NCBI RefSeq assembly: GCF_000743575.1
Contig: NZ_JQGC01000003.1
Span: 124,001 to 188,000, forward strand
Length of the DNA: 64,000 nucleotides
DNA from: Devosia riboflavina
GTDB taxonomy: Bacteria; Pseudomonadota; Alphaproteobacteria; Rhizobiales; Devosiaceae
Direction: 5' to 3'
This document shows, one piece after another, positions 9,187 to 19,289 of this stretch. The notes beneath the pieces are model-generated. The model saw nothing but the letters and a program-made list of their open reading frames with translations, had not been told where the DNA came from and ran no database searches. Every line of letters starts with the position of its first letter. The first letter of the stretch is position 1. A program made the position numbers and the translations under genes.

Positions 9187-9365
9187 ACCGAATTCGCAAT
9201 AGCGAATTCGGTCACCCCTCGCCCCCTGCGGGAGAGGGACCGGAATTTCTTCGTTCAGAAGAAATTCCAGGGTGAGGGGTTCTCTCCCCACGCGCAGTAC
9301 CATCGGACAGATCGCATACCCCTCATCCGCCCGTTGGGCACCTTCTCCCGCAAGGAGAGAAGGAA
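9187..9365. repeat. Second ACCGAATTCGC palindrome plus REP-like cluster
   Basis: 9187-9212 repeats the palindrome at 4437-4461 with one extra loop base and the same preceding CCACCAGCC. It is followed by several short inverted repeats: CCCTCGCCCCCTGCGGGAGAGGG, TGGAATTTCTTC against GAAGAAATTCCA, and CTTCTCCCGCAAGGAGAGAAGG. No gene is seen in 9089-9374. Confidence 0.6.
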
Positions 9366-9374
9366 GATCGGGGG

Positions 9375-9800
9375 TTACAAAAACCCCTTCGCCGCAAAAG
9401 TCACCCTTGTCGCCGCATTAAGGTCATATCCCGCCAAATCCTCCGGCCGCACCCAGGCGTATTCGTCGAACTCGTCATTGATCACCACATCCCGATTTGC
9501 CGCGTGGCAATCGAAGATCAGGTAGATCATGTAAATCTCTTCGGCCCGCCCATCGGCATAGGTTTTCACCCGCCGATCATCTCGAAACCGGAACGGCGTC
9601 ACCGTCTCGATCACCAAGCGATCACCCAGCTCCTCGCGGATTTCGCGCCGCAACGCTTCTTCCATCGTCTCGCCCGGCTCCATGCCGCCACCCGACAGCG
9701 CCCATTGACCGGGAAACACTCCCCGATCCATCGGCATGCGACACAGCAAAATCGCGCCATCATTCTCAATGATCGGACAGACAATGGTACGCTGCTTCAT
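9375..9800 (-). CDS. nudI: Nucleoside triphosphatase NudI
   Basis: 141 residues, exactly the length of E. coli NudI (YfaO) and very similar throughout by eye: [44 protein letters not shown] and [13 protein letters not shown]. The Nudix box [20 protein letters not shown] then ELG is complete. NudI hydrolyses nucleoside triphosphates, preferring pyrimidine deoxynucleotides in E. coli, and is thought to cleanse the pool. I chose the ATG at 9800 with GGGGAAT upstream rather than a start 30 bases earlier. It stands alone; upstream is the terminator of the GH20 gene. Confidence 0.92.
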   Translation of the reverse strand: MKQRTIVCPIIENDGAILLCRMPMDRGVFPGQWALSGGGMEPGETMEEALRREIREELGDRLVIETVTPFRFRDDRRVKTYADGRAEEIYMIYLIFDCHAANRDVVINDEFDEYAWVRPEDLAGYDLNAATRVTFAAKGFL

Positions 9801-9852
9801 GACATTCCCCATTTCGCCCAAAGGCGACATCAGATGCTAACAGTCTGTCAGC

Positions 9853-9890
9853 AAAAAGCCGCCGTTTGACAACGGCGGCTTCTCGTTTTT
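9853..9890 (-). terminator. Rho-independent terminator of the chitobiose operon
   Basis: Stem GCCGCCG (9858-9864) with CGGCGGC (9873-9879). Read on the minus strand it is followed by TTTTTGC, directly after the GH20 stop. On the plus strand it ends TTCTCGTTTTT, so it may work both ways. Confidence 0.8.
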
Positions 9891-9899
9891 CAGGCCCTG

Positions 9900-11912
9900 T
9901 TATTCGGCAGCCCAGTTGCCGTACATGATCGGCATCAGCCCCACCATGGACTTGAACCGGTCCCAGCTCTTGCGCTCGGGCAGCGTCCAGCCGGCCTCGG
10001 CAATGGCGGAGAGACGCGGGAAAACCAGGCGGTCGAAAATCGCGCGATCCGTCATGCTCTCGGACCAGATGCAGCTCTGGATGCCCAGCAGATGTTTTAG
10101 GCCCTCTTCCGAGAAACCGGCACGGGCTTCGAACTCATAGGTCTCCTGCGGACCCGACCAGCCGGCCCAGCCGGCGCCCGGTTCAGCCCAGGAAATTCCG
10201 TTTGCCATATCAAGGTAGTAACGCTGGCCGGGCGAGACGACGATGTCGAATCCCCTCTCGGCAAGCGCCGCATTGATCTCCACATTGCGCCAGCCGATGA
10301 CATAGGAGGTCTTCTTGTCCACGGCATCGCCATGGGCCGCTTCTTCCCAACCGCCGGTGACCGCACCCTTGGACGCGATGTACTTATGCACGCGCTTGAT
10401 GAACTCAGCCTGGATGATCGCGGTAGGCGAGCCTTCGATCTCGTCGGCACCATGGTGATTGCCCAACTGGTTGAATTGTTTGGCATGTTTTTCGCGCATC
10501 GCGGGACCCGCGATCTTCTCGATCATGTCGAGCGCCAGCGGCGAACCCGACCATGCCGCCAGCGGCACCTCGTCGGCGCCGAGGTGGAAAATACCCGCCG
10601 GGAACATTTCCAGCACTTCGTCGATGACGGTCTCGACGAACTTGTAGACCGGCTCATGCGCGGGATTGAGGCTGTTGTTCGGGAACCCCTGAACCGACTG
10701 GTATTCGCCTTGTTCATTGGGATCGCGCAGTTCCGGCAGCGCCTGCAGCGCGGCATAGAAATGGCCGGGCATGTCGACTTCCGGGATCACCGCAATGCCG
10801 AGGCTATCGGCCAAAGCGACGATCTGGCGGATGACGTTCTTGGAATAGAACCCGCCCGTCGGCTGCGGACCGGAGCCGAGCAGCGGCGGCAGGGCCTTGC
10901 CGTGGCCGCGCCAAGCGGCGACTTCGGTCAGGGCCGGGTAAGCATCGATCTCGATGCGCCAGGCTTCGTCTTCCGTAAGATGCCAGTGGAACTTGTTCAT
11001 CTTGTTCCAGGCCATGATCTTGATGAGCTGGCTGACTTCGCCGCCGGTATAGAATTGGCGCGCCACATCGAGATGAGAACCGCGGAAGGCAAAGCCCGGC
11101 TCGTCGCTGATCACGCCGCCGGTCGGGAAGGTGAAGGTATGCGGATACTGCTTGGCACCGCGCAGGATATGGCCGAGCGTGACCAGACCATAGAACATGC
11201 CCTGGCGCGTGCTGGCCGAAATGGTGGCGCTGTTCTCGGAAAAGGCCAGTTCATAGGCTTCCGCGCCCATGCCGACTTTTTCAGTGATATGCACCGGCAT
11301 GCCGGCTTCCGAAGCCGGGCGCACCAGCGCTTCGACGGCAAAGAGGTCATGCACGAGGCCGGCAAAGGCAGCGGCAGCGCGGTTTGCTGCCTCGCCCTGC
11401 GGCTGCAAATCGAGCCCCGCCGGAGCGATGCGCTGACCAGTCGTCGCGACCGATTTCGGCCAGGGGATGATCGAGTGCGGCACGGCCGCCTTGGCCGGCA
11501 CCGGGAATTTTGCCGTGCCCTTCAGCAGCGGCGAATTGTGGCCCTTGCCCTGGGTCGGCTTGGTCGGGATGACGACCGTCTGGCCGTTCTCGAGCACGAC
11601 ATAGGCCGAATTGGCGCCATCGCTCCAGTGGCGAAGACCATAGGAAAGGCCGCGCGCCGTCGAGGTCCAGGTCGCGCCCGGCTCGAGCACATAGCCATCG
11701 GGCGGCGCAATCAGCGTGTGGTTGGAAAGGCGCTTCAGCAGCTTGCCGTTTTCCAACGTCGCGTGCGGATCGACGCGAGCGGGCCCTGAAAAACCGAGCT
11801 GGAAATTGGAGACCGGCTCGTCGCCGATATTGGTCAGCTCCAGCCCATAGCCGAGCGGTTCGCTACCCGAAGCCGGGGTCCAGGTGGTCACGAGGGAAAA
11901 CTTGGCAGTCAT
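9900..11912 (-). CDS. Beta-N-acetylhexosaminidase, GH20
   Basis: 670 residues. It removes terminal beta-GlcNAc, here most likely from chitobiose or chito-oligosaccharides. Order: N-terminal beta-sandwich (1-150, LTNIGDEPVSNFQLGF), GH20b domain (about 155-285), GH20 barrel (about 290-640). Catalytic Asp-Glu pair D447-E448 in FHLGADEVPLAAW; WHLTEDEAWRIEID marks strand 2. No signal peptide is apparent, so it acts in the cytoplasm after import. The ATG at 11912 follows GAGAAG; a start 27 bases upstream is less likely. It is the last gene of the ABC-RpiR operon, which supports chitobiose use. Confidence 0.92.
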   Translation of the reverse strand: MTAKFSLVTTWTPASGSEPLGYGLELTNIGDEPVSNFQLGFSGPARVDPHATLENGKLLKRLSNHTLIAPPDGYVLEPGATWTSTARGLSYGLRHWSDGANSAYVVLENGQTVVIPTKPTQGKGHNSPLLKGTAKFPVPAKAAVPHSIIPWPKSVATTGQRIAPAGLDLQPQGEAANRAAAAFAGLVHDLFAVEALVRPASEAGMPVHITEKVGMGAEAYELAFSENSATISASTRQGMFYGLVTLGHILRGAKQYPHTFTFPTGGVISDEPGFAFRGSHLDVARQFYTGGEVSQLIKIMAWNKMNKFHWHLTEDEAWRIEIDAYPALTEVAAWRGHGKALPPLLGSGPQPTGGFYSKNVIRQIVALADSLGIAVIPEVDMPGHFYAALQALPELRDPNEQGEYQSVQGFPNNSLNPAHEPVYKFVETVIDEVLEMFPAGIFHLGADEVPLAAWSGSPLALDMIEKIAGPAMREKHAKQFNQLGNHHGADEIEGSPTAIIQAEFIKRVHKYIASKGAVTGGWEEAAHGDAVDKKTSYVIGWRNVEINAALAERGFDIVVSPGQRYYLDMANGISWAEPGAGWAGWSGPQETYEFEARAGFSEEGLKHLLGIQSCIWSESMTDRAIFDRLVFPRLSAIAEAGWTLPERKSWDRFKSMVGLMPIMYGNWAAE

Positions 11913-11995
11913 TTGCTTCTCATGTTTTGGCAAAGGCACCGCGCAGACCGCGGCACCAAGTTTGATGGATTTTTCTGGACTGTCGTCCTGAGAGC

Positions 11996-12862
11996 TCAGT
12001 CCCCGAGGGGCTGGCCGTCGTCGCCGTCACGATTGACGACGAGCTGATGTTTTATGCGCCGCATGCTGGCGACGGCGGTCGGCCCGAGACGGGTCGCAAC
12101 GGTCTGGGACAGCACGTCGACCGTGGCGAGAAAAGCGTAGCGGCCGGGCGTCGGCCGCAGGATGTCGGCGTTTTCGTGCCAGTTGACCGGCAGCAGAATG
12201 TCGGACTGTGCCGACACCATTGAAGCGGAACGCGTGGCAACGACGCGTGTCAGCCCATATTCGCCGGCAACCGTCAGGGTTTTCGCGAGCTGCGCATTGT
12301 TGCCCGAAAGCGAGAAGGCGACGATGACCGTGCCCGGCGGAGCCGCGGCAACGCGCATCAATTGCAATTGGTGATCATCGGTCGAAGCGACCTTCAAACC
12401 GAGCCGGAAAAACCGTGTCTCGATCTCACCGGCCATCATCGAGGAAGCGCCGCCCGAGCCGAACGAGAGAATAAAACTCGACTTGGCGATGCTCTCGGCG
12501 GCGCGTTCGACCGCGTTGAAATCGAGATGCTCAAAAGTTTCGTAGATGATCGACTGGATGCCGTTGACGACACCCTGGGCGATTTCATGCACCGAAGTCG
12601 GGCTCGCGGCCGGCGAAAAATAGCGCTGGCCCACAAAGCGCGACTGGGCCAGCCGCACCTTGAAATCAGCGTAGGAGTCGCAGCCGAGACGCCGGCAGAA
12701 GCGGGTCACCGTCGGCGGGGACACGTCGGCCTGGGCGGCGAGGTCCACAATGCTCATTTTCAGAACAGAGTCGACATCGGCGAGAACGATGTCGGTAAGG
12801 GCCCGTTCGGAGCGGGTAAAGCCGTTCTTCTCGGTCTGCAAGAGGCCGACGATGTCGAGCAT
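11996..12862 (-). CDS. MurR/RpiR family transcriptional regulator
   Basis: 288 residues: N-terminal HTH_6 domain (about 1-80, SIVDLAAQADVSPPTVTRFC recognition helix) and a C-terminal SIS sugar-phosphate-binding domain (about 115-270, SFGSGGASSMMAGE and AFSLSGNNAQ). RpiR proteins respond to phosphosugars; in this operon a GlcNAc-related phosphate is plausible. It lies between the transporter ATPase and GH20 genes on the same strand with a GGGGAGAGGGAA site. The palindrome at 18509-18535 upstream of the operon is a candidate binding site. Confidence 0.9.
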   Translation of the reverse strand: MLDIVGLLQTEKNGFTRSERALTDIVLADVDSVLKMSIVDLAAQADVSPPTVTRFCRRLGCDSYADFKVRLAQSRFVGQRYFSPAASPTSVHEIAQGVVNGIQSIIYETFEHLDFNAVERAAESIAKSSFILSFGSGGASSMMAGEIETRFFRLGLKVASTDDHQLQLMRVAAAPPGTVIVAFSLSGNNAQLAKTLTVAGEYGLTRVVATRSASMVSAQSDILLPVNWHENADILRPTPGRYAFLATVDVLSQTVATRLGPTAVASMRRIKHQLVVNRDGDDGQPLGD

Positions 12863-12891
12863 TTTCCCTCTCCCCAGCGGGCTCCTCGGAC

Positions 12892-13968
<1,077 letters not shown>

Positions 13969-14028
13969 GGTTCGCGTCTCCGGTCGGCGGGGCGGTTCCC
14001 GCGGGCAGGTATTCTTGGACTTTTAGGT

Positions 14029-14123
14029 GCCGCCGCCCCAGGGGGCGGCGGCGGAATTTTCTCGCCATCCGGTCATAGCCCGGATGGCCTTCTCTCCTAA
14101 AATCGCTCCACCGGAGCGATTTT
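14029..14123. repeat. Three consecutive stem-loops between binding-protein and ATPase genes
   Basis: Stem 1: GCCGCCGCCCC 14029-14039 with its complement at 14042-14052. Stem 2: CCATCCGG 14065-14072 with CCGGATGG 14080-14087. Stem 3: the dispersed AAAATCGCTCC hairpin at 14099-14123, also at 9102. They lie after the solute-binding-protein stop on the minus strand and could lower ATPase expression relative to the binding protein by partial termination or mRNA protection. Confidence 0.6.
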
Positions 14124-14143
14124 GCCTTTCGGCCGGTTCGAAG

Positions 14144-15361
14144 TTACTTGTACTGCTCGAGTTCGGCGGCAGCCTTTTCAAGGGCAGCCTGGGGTTCGGC
14201 AGCGCCGGTCACGACCGACTGAACCATTTCGATCATCACGTTCTGCAGACCGATATAGTCGGTGAACAGCGGTTCCGGACCACCGAATTCGATGCCGTCG
14301 AGGAACGGCTTCCAGTACGGCTTTTCGGCAACCAGTTCATCGGAGTGCAGCGGACGGAGCGGGGTCAGGCCCTGGGCCATTTCAGCATCCCACTGGCGGT
14401 CGCCGGTGGTGATGAACTTGGCAAGGCTGATGGCCTGCTCTTCAACGCCGGTGCCCTTGAAGATGGCGAGAGCGTCGGTGATCAGCAGCGTGCCGGGACC
14501 CTTGGCATCCGGACCGAGCGGCAGGTTGGCAACGCCCCAGTTCATGCCGGCTTCTTCAGCGCGGATGGCAGCGCCGGGCGAGGCTTCGATCATGGCAACG
14601 CCACCATCGAGCCAGATGGCGCGGACTTCGTTCTGCTCGTAAGCGGTCGGGCCTTCTTCGCCATAGGGAACGATGTCCTTGAGGGCGGTGAGGGCAGCCA
14701 GAACCTGCGGCGAGTTCAGGACGATATTGCCGTCGGCATCGATGACGAGACCATCATTGGTGTAAACCCAGTGCAGGAACTGGTGCATGGTGTTGTCAAA
14801 GGTCTTGGCGACAACGCCGTAGCCGGCTGCATCGGTGTTTTCAGTGATCTGCTTGGCGAAAGCGATCTTTTCTTCCCAGGTGGCGGGCGGAACTTCCGGA
14901 TCGAGGCCAGCGGCTTCGAACAGGTCCTTGTTCCAGAACAGGGCCTTGGTCGAGAAAGCGACCGGAACGCCCCACTGGGTGCCGTCGAAGGTCACGGTGT
15001 CGGGAACGTAGTTGTAGTAGGAGGCCTTTTCTTCGTCCGTCATCGGCACGGGAACGATCAAGTCGTTCTGGGCGAACTGCTTGAGGGTACGCGAACCGAC
15101 ATAGGCGAGAGCAACCGGCGTACCGGCGGCAGCCAGGGTCGTCACCTTGTCCTGGCACTGGCCCCAGCCAACGATTTCCGGAACGACCTTGAAGCCGGGA
15201 TTGGCAGCTTCCCACTCGGCGAAGGTTTCGGCATAGCCGGCAGTCAGTTCGTCACCGCAGTTGATGAAGGAGATTTCCTTCACGTCCTGGGCGAAGGCGC
15301 CGGTCGACGCGCTGGCAAGAGCCAGCATCGATACGGCCATCAAACCGATAGTCTTGTTCAT
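14144..15361 (-). CDS. Extracellular sugar-binding protein (CUT1 family)
   Basis: 405 residues with a signal peptide ending ASTGAFAQD (about residue 25), so periplasmic. Fold and motifs are those of family 1 solute-binding proteins: ISFINCGDELTAGYAETFAEW, TQWGVPVAFSTKALFWNKDLF, EAAGLDPEVPPATWEE. It delivers a sugar to the two adjacent permeases; GH20 in the same operon suggests chitobiose or a GlcNAc oligomer. The ATG at 15361 follows GGGAG. Unusually, it is encoded after rather than before the permeases. Confidence 0.92.
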   Translation of the reverse strand: MNKTIGLMAVSMLALASASTGAFAQDVKEISFINCGDELTAGYAETFAEWEAANPGFKVVPEIVGWGQCQDKVTTLAAAGTPVALAYVGSRTLKQFAQNDLIVPVPMTDEEKASYYNYVPDTVTFDGTQWGVPVAFSTKALFWNKDLFEAAGLDPEVPPATWEEKIAFAKQITENTDAAGYGVVAKTFDNTMHQFLHWVYTNDGLVIDADGNIVLNSPQVLAALTALKDIVPYGEEGPTAYEQNEVRAIWLDGGVAMIEASPGAAIRAEEAGMNWGVANLPLGPDAKGPGTLLITDALAIFKGTGVEEQAISLAKFITTGDRQWDAEMAQGLTPLRPLHSDELVAEKPYWKPFLDGIEFGGPEPLFTDYIGLQNVMIEMVQSVVTGAAEPQAALEKAAAELEQYK

Positions 15362-15400
15362 TGTAGTCTCCCTTGAATTGGGCCCCCTCGGGCCCTCTCA

Positions 15401-16366
15401 CTACTGCTTCACGGCTCCGGCGGTCAGGCCGGCGACGAGATAGCGCTGCAGGAATATGATCACGATCATGACCGGCAGGATTCCGACGAAAGACGCTGCC
15501 ATCAGCTCGTTCCAGATCACTTCCTGCTTGCCGAAGAAGGCGAAGAGGCCCACCGGCAGCGGCATGAATTCGGTCTTGGAGTTGAAGGTCAGCGCAAAAA
15601 TGAACTGCTGAGCATAGGCGCCGATGAAGGTCATGATGGCGACCACGACGATGCCGGGCATGGCGAGCGGCAGGATGACGCGACGCAGGGTATAAAGGCG
15701 GCTGGCGCCATCGACCCATGCAGCTTCGTCGAGCTCGCGGGGAATGCGCATCATATAGGTGCGCAGGAGCCAGATGGAGGACGGGATGAGGAAGGCCGCA
15801 CCCGGCACGATCATGGCGAAATAGGTGTTGAGTAGCCCCAGGCTCCGCATCAGGCGGAAGAGCGGGATCAAGAGCACGGCGCCAGAGAACATATTCACGG
15901 CAAGGAACATGCCGAGCAGCAGCGCCTGGCCGCCGAAATTGAAGCGGGCGAAGGAATAGGCAGCCGGCACCACGATGGCGACGACGATCAGCGTCACCAC
16001 GGAGGAGATGAAGAACGAGTTGAAGATGTGCATGCCGAGCGCCGGCACCGAGGTCCACATATTCACATAGGCATCGAACGACCAGGTCTTCGGAATGAAG
16101 CTATAGGGGGTCGAAAAGAGCTGAGCCAAGGGCTTCAAGGAAACCAGGAAGCCTTCGATGAACGGCGAAAGCACGAAGAACAGGAAGACCGCGATGCCGG
16201 CATAGAGAGCAGCAACTTCGTACCAGTGGTAGCGATCGATCATTGCCTTGGCGGGGCGAGCCTTGGCCTTAACTTTTGGCTTGCTGAGCTCGGCGACCGA
16301 ACTGGCGGTTGCAGCCAGGGGATTTGCACCGGCAGGCAGAGTTGCCTTGGCGTCATGAAAGCTCAT
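15401..16366 (-). CDS. Carbohydrate ABC transporter permease (MalG type)
   Basis: 321 residues with six predicted membrane helices. A hydrophilic N-terminal extension of about 45 residues precedes helix 1 (YHWYEVAALYAGIAVFLFFV). The EAA loop appears as PRELDEAAWVDGASRLYTL, which docks on the ATPase. It overlaps the preceding permease gene by ATGA, so the two subunits are translationally coupled, and is 39 bases before the binding-protein gene. Confidence 0.92.
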   Translation of the reverse strand: MSFHDAKATLPAGANPLAATASSVAELSKPKVKAKARPAKAMIDRYHWYEVAALYAGIAVFLFFVLSPFIEGFLVSLKPLAQLFSTPYSFIPKTWSFDAYVNMWTSVPALGMHIFNSFFISSVVTLIVVAIVVPAAYSFARFNFGGQALLLGMFLAVNMFSGAVLLIPLFRLMRSLGLLNTYFAMIVPGAAFLIPSSIWLLRTYMMRIPRELDEAAWVDGASRLYTLRRVILPLAMPGIVVVAIMTFIGAYAQQFIFALTFNSKTEFMPLPVGLFAFFGKQEVIWNELMAASFVGILPVMIVIIFLQRYLVAGLTAGAVKQ

Positions 16367-17250
16367 TTGGCTTCTCCCTGCTGGAGCTTGCGGACGGCAC
16401 GGAAGTAGGCGAGGCAGAACAGCGACACGAAGATACAGATCACCACGGCGCGGGCAGCGCCTTCGCCATATTTGCGGCTGCCGATGGCGGTCTTGTAGGT
16501 GTCGATGATCATGGTCGTGGTCGAGCCCGACGGGCCGCCCTGGGTCAGGATCCAGATGATGTCGAACGAGTTGAACGTGGCGATGAGCGAGAGCAGGCTC
16601 ATGGTGATGATGGCAGGCACCATCAGCGGCACGGTGATGCGGCGGAAGCGATAGAACCGGCCGGCGCCATCGGTCCAGGCAGCCTCATAGAGATCCTTGG
16701 GGATCGACTGCATGGCGGCGAGGAAATAGATGGTGACCATGGGCACGCCGATCCACACGTCGGTGACGATGGTGGCCCAAAAGGCGGTGTGGCCATAGGC
16801 GAGCCAGGCGACGGGGCCATCGACGAGGCCGAAATTCTGCAGCAGGCCCGAGATCATGCCGAACTGGCCGTTATACATCCAGCTCCACATATAGATGCCG
16901 ATGGCCATGGGCACGATCCAGGGCGGCATGGTCAGGATGCGGAACACGGCCTGGCCGGGAATGGCGGCATTGAGCAGCACGGCGCCGGCCATGCCGATGA
17001 TCATCTTGGTCGTGACCGAGAAGAAGGTCCAAACGAAGGTGCGGACGATCACTTCGGTGAAATTGCCGACCCCGAAGATGCGCTGGTAATTGGCCCAGCC
17101 GACGAAGTCGTAGCCGGCCTTGAGCGAGGCATTGGTGAAGCTGAGAATGATCGTATCGACCAGCGGATAGGCAACGATGGTCAGGATATAGATCAGTGCC
17201 GGAGCCAGAAGGGCGAGGGCGAAGATGGTGGCGCTACGCGAACTGGTCAT
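16363..17250 (-). CDS. Carbohydrate ABC transporter permease (MalF type)
   Basis: 295 residues, six membrane helices, starting MTSSRSATIFALALLAPALI. The EAA loop is PKDLYEAAWTDGAGRFYRF. Its partner is the MalG-type permease that follows with an ATGA overlap. I chose the ATG at 17250, preceded by GAGGAGAAA, instead of an extension to 17289 that would overlap the upstream oxidoreductase gene. The gene lies 13 bases after that oxidoreductase. Confidence 0.92.
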   Translation of the reverse strand: MTSSRSATIFALALLAPALIYILTIVAYPLVDTIILSFTNASLKAGYDFVGWANYQRIFGVGNFTEVIVRTFVWTFFSVTTKMIIGMAGAVLLNAAIPGQAVFRILTMPPWIVPMAIGIYMWSWMYNGQFGMISGLLQNFGLVDGPVAWLAYGHTAFWATIVTDVWIGVPMVTIYFLAAMQSIPKDLYEAAWTDGAGRFYRFRRITVPLMVPAIITMSLLSLIATFNSFDIIWILTQGGPSGSTTTMIIDTYKTAIGSRKYGEGAARAVVICIFVSLFCLAYFRAVRKLQQGEAK

Positions 17251-17263
17251 CGGCTTTTTCTCC

Positions 17264-18418
17264 TCAGCCCTGTCGCCCGAGGGCAGCATCGAAACGCTGC
17301 CAGATGGGCCCCATGTCGACCACGGACTTGTTGCGCATCGCCTCGTCCATGGAGAGTGCCAGAAGCCCTGCTTCGAGTGCGTCGACCACCGAAACCGGCA
17401 GCGGCGCGCCGTCGACGAGATGTTTCAGGATATCTTCGGCCATCTGCTCGTCGGCACCATAGTGACTCGAGAGCGAGCTGACCTCATAGGTCTTGTCTTC
17501 GAGGCGATCCGAGGTACGGCTATCGGTGACCTTGAAGTAATTGCGCACGAAGTCGCCTTCGGCCATGCCCTTGGCGCCGATCACGGCAAAGCGCCGGAAA
17601 TCGTCAGCCACGTTGAGATTGGTGTGGAAGGTCAGCGCCGCGCCGTTTTCGTACTGCACGAGGGCGGTCTGGAAATCGATGATGTCGCCATCGCTGTCGA
17701 ACACCTTGTCGGTGCCCATCCAGCCCGAAGGCTTGCGGTGATAAACTTCGAGATCGTTGATACCGGAAACCTGCGGCGCATTTTCCGGCACGAAGCTGCG
17801 GCGACCGCCGAAGCTTGCGACATAGCGCGGACGACAGCCCATGACGCCATTATAGAGGTCGAGGTCGTGGCAGCACTTTTCGAGCATGAAGCTGCCCGAA
17901 TATTTCCCATAGCGACGCCAGTCGCGCATGAAGAAGGCGCCGTGATAGGGCGGAATGGTTTCGGAGGCTTCGATCGAGGCGATATTGCCCAGCTTGCCCT
18001 CGGCCTGCGCCTTGCGCAGATCGACATAGAGCGGCGCATAGCGCAAGACGAGACCGACCATGACATTGTCGGAACCGTATTTGCCGATCAACTCGGCAAT
18101 GGCCATCGTGTCTTCGACCGAGGTCACGACCGGCTTTTCGGCAAACAGCTTCATGCCGCGCTCGAGGCCGATACGGATATGCTCGAGGTGCATGTGATTG
18201 GGCGAACCGACCATCAGCAGGTCGAGATTGCCATTGTCGATCAGCGCTTCGAGGCTGTCATATTGCTTACCGACGGAGACGCCATGCTCCTTGGTATAGG
18301 GGAGGCCCGCGGGGGCCGGATCGACATAACCGACGATCTCGAAATCACTCCGGGCAGCGGTGAAAACCCGCGCCAGATAAGCCAAGCGATAGCCAAGGCC
18401 GATAATGCCTACCCGCAT
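17264..18418 (-). CDS. Gfo/Idh/MocA family oxidoreductase
   Basis: 384 residues. The N-terminal Rossmann fold (MRVGIIGLGYRLAYLARVF) binds NAD(P); EKPV at about residue 100 is the family catalytic motif; the C-terminal part carries the substrate domain (MEKCCHDLDLYNGVMG-like segment with HDLD). It is first in the chitobiose-type operon and probably oxidises a sugar or amino-sugar derivative, a function seen in family members near sugar ABC transporters. I prefer the ATG at 18418, with AGGGAAT upstream, over an ATG 48 bases earlier that lacks a ribosome site. Exact substrate unknown. Confidence 0.88.
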   Translation of the reverse strand: MRVGIIGLGYRLAYLARVFTAARSDFEIVGYVDPAPAGLPYTKEHGVSVGKQYDSLEALIDNGNLDLLMVGSPNHMHLEHIRIGLERGMKLFAEKPVVTSVEDTMAIAELIGKYGSDNVMVGLVLRYAPLYVDLRKAQAEGKLGNIASIEASETIPPYHGAFFMRDWRRYGKYSGSFMLEKCCHDLDLYNGVMGCRPRYVASFGGRRSFVPENAPQVSGINDLEVYHRKPSGWMGTDKVFDSDGDIIDFQTALVQYENGAALTFHTNLNVADDFRRFAVIGAKGMAEGDFVRNYFKVTDSRTSDRLEDKTYEVSSLSSHYGADEQMAEDILKHLVDGAPLPVSVVDALEAGLLALSMDEAMRNKSVVDMGPIWQRFDAALGRQG

Positions 18419-18484
18419 ATTCCCTGTACCCTGTTTTCCGCCAATCTCTTCCGGATTAGTCGGCATTTCTGTAAACGATTTTCA

Positions 18485-18535
18485 AGACTAGGCGCCTTTA
18501 TGACACAATGTCAACACAGATTCCGAGCGTTGACA
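18485..18535. promoter_or_regulatory. Promoter/operator region of the chitobiose-type operon
   Basis: TGTCAAC (18509-18515) and GTTGACA (18529-18535) form a perfect 7-base inverted repeat with a 13-base spacer. Read on the minus strand the left half contains TTGACA (18514-18509), 18 bases before TAGTCT (18490-18485), a plausible sigma-70 pair for the Gfo/Idh-led operon. The palindrome could be an RpiR operator or two divergent -35 boxes. The rest of the 374-base gap 18419-18792 shows no convincing gene. Confidence 0.45.
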
Positions 18536-18792
18536 ATACCAATTTAAGCCACCTCGTCATGGCGCATTTTTGGGCGGCACTTTGCTGTATTTCTAGGCGT
18601 TTGGCAGGGGTTTGGCGGAAAAATCCATGTGGACAAGCCACCCGAAAGCGCGCAGCATGTCGCAATTGGTATCCATGTGGCCTCTTTCAGGAGTGTCACC
18701 AGAGATGACATGCCTGAAAATTTCATACAGAGTGCATCGCGCAGCCCAAAACGAGGAGAGGGCTGCCCGAGAGATCACGAAAGACCCCTGAA

Positions 18793-19281
18793 ATGAGCCT
18801 TTCCACCAATCCCTTCCCCAATGATGCCGACCGCTCTGCGATCTGGACCATGCTGGTGCCGCGCGACATCGCCGCCTATGTGGCCGCCGACTGGTCGATG
18901 GTCGCAGGCGATTTCGTCGCCGATGATTTCATGGGTATCAACGGCAATAAAAACGACAATCCCGACGGCTGGACCATCAGCTACCCCACCCTCGCCGACT
19001 ATAGCGCCGAATGGCTGCGTCAGGCACACGAAGGGCAGAAGCAATCCTATGCCGAAGACGTCGAGGCCGGCATTCACCGCGCCACGAGCCTCACGGAAAT
19101 CGAAATCACCGGCGACCGCGCCATCGCGCACAAGAAGTTCAACGGCGAGATCAAGCTTTCCGATGGCGGCGTCGATCGCTTGAACTGGCAAACCCTCTAC
19201 TTCTGCCGCAAGGTTGCGGGCCAGTGGAAGCTGACGGGGTTCGTGGGATATCTGCCGTACCCAATGGGTAAGCAGGCCTAA
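18793..19281 (+). CDS. NTF2/SnoaL-like protein
   Basis: 162 residues of a cystatin-like (nuclear transport factor 2) alpha+beta barrel: an N-terminal helix segment (IAAYVAADWSMVAGDFVADDF), then strands ending WQTLYFCRKVAGQWKLTGFV. Members are small enzymes or ligand-binding proteins and the fold alone does not give a function. It is first of a plus-strand series with an MFS permease and an M81 peptidase, separated from the former by a REP-like repeat, and divergent from the chitobiose-type operon. An upstream AAAGACCCCTGAA gives only a weak ribosome site. Confidence 0.75.
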   Translation: MSLSTNPFPNDADRSAIWTMLVPRDIAAYVAADWSMVAGDFVADDFMGINGNKNDNPDGWTISYPTLADYSAEWLRQAHEGQKQSYAEDVEAGIHRATSLTEIEITGDRAIAHKKFNGEIKLSDGGVDRLNWQTLYFCRKVAGQWKLTGFVGYLPYPMGKQA

Positions 19282-19289
19282 GAAAACTC

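Noticed and set aside
18508..18708. 66-codon plus-strand frame upstream of the SnoaL-like gene
   Set aside because: No ribosome site, Cys/Trp/Arg-rich translation and overlap with the promoter dyad.
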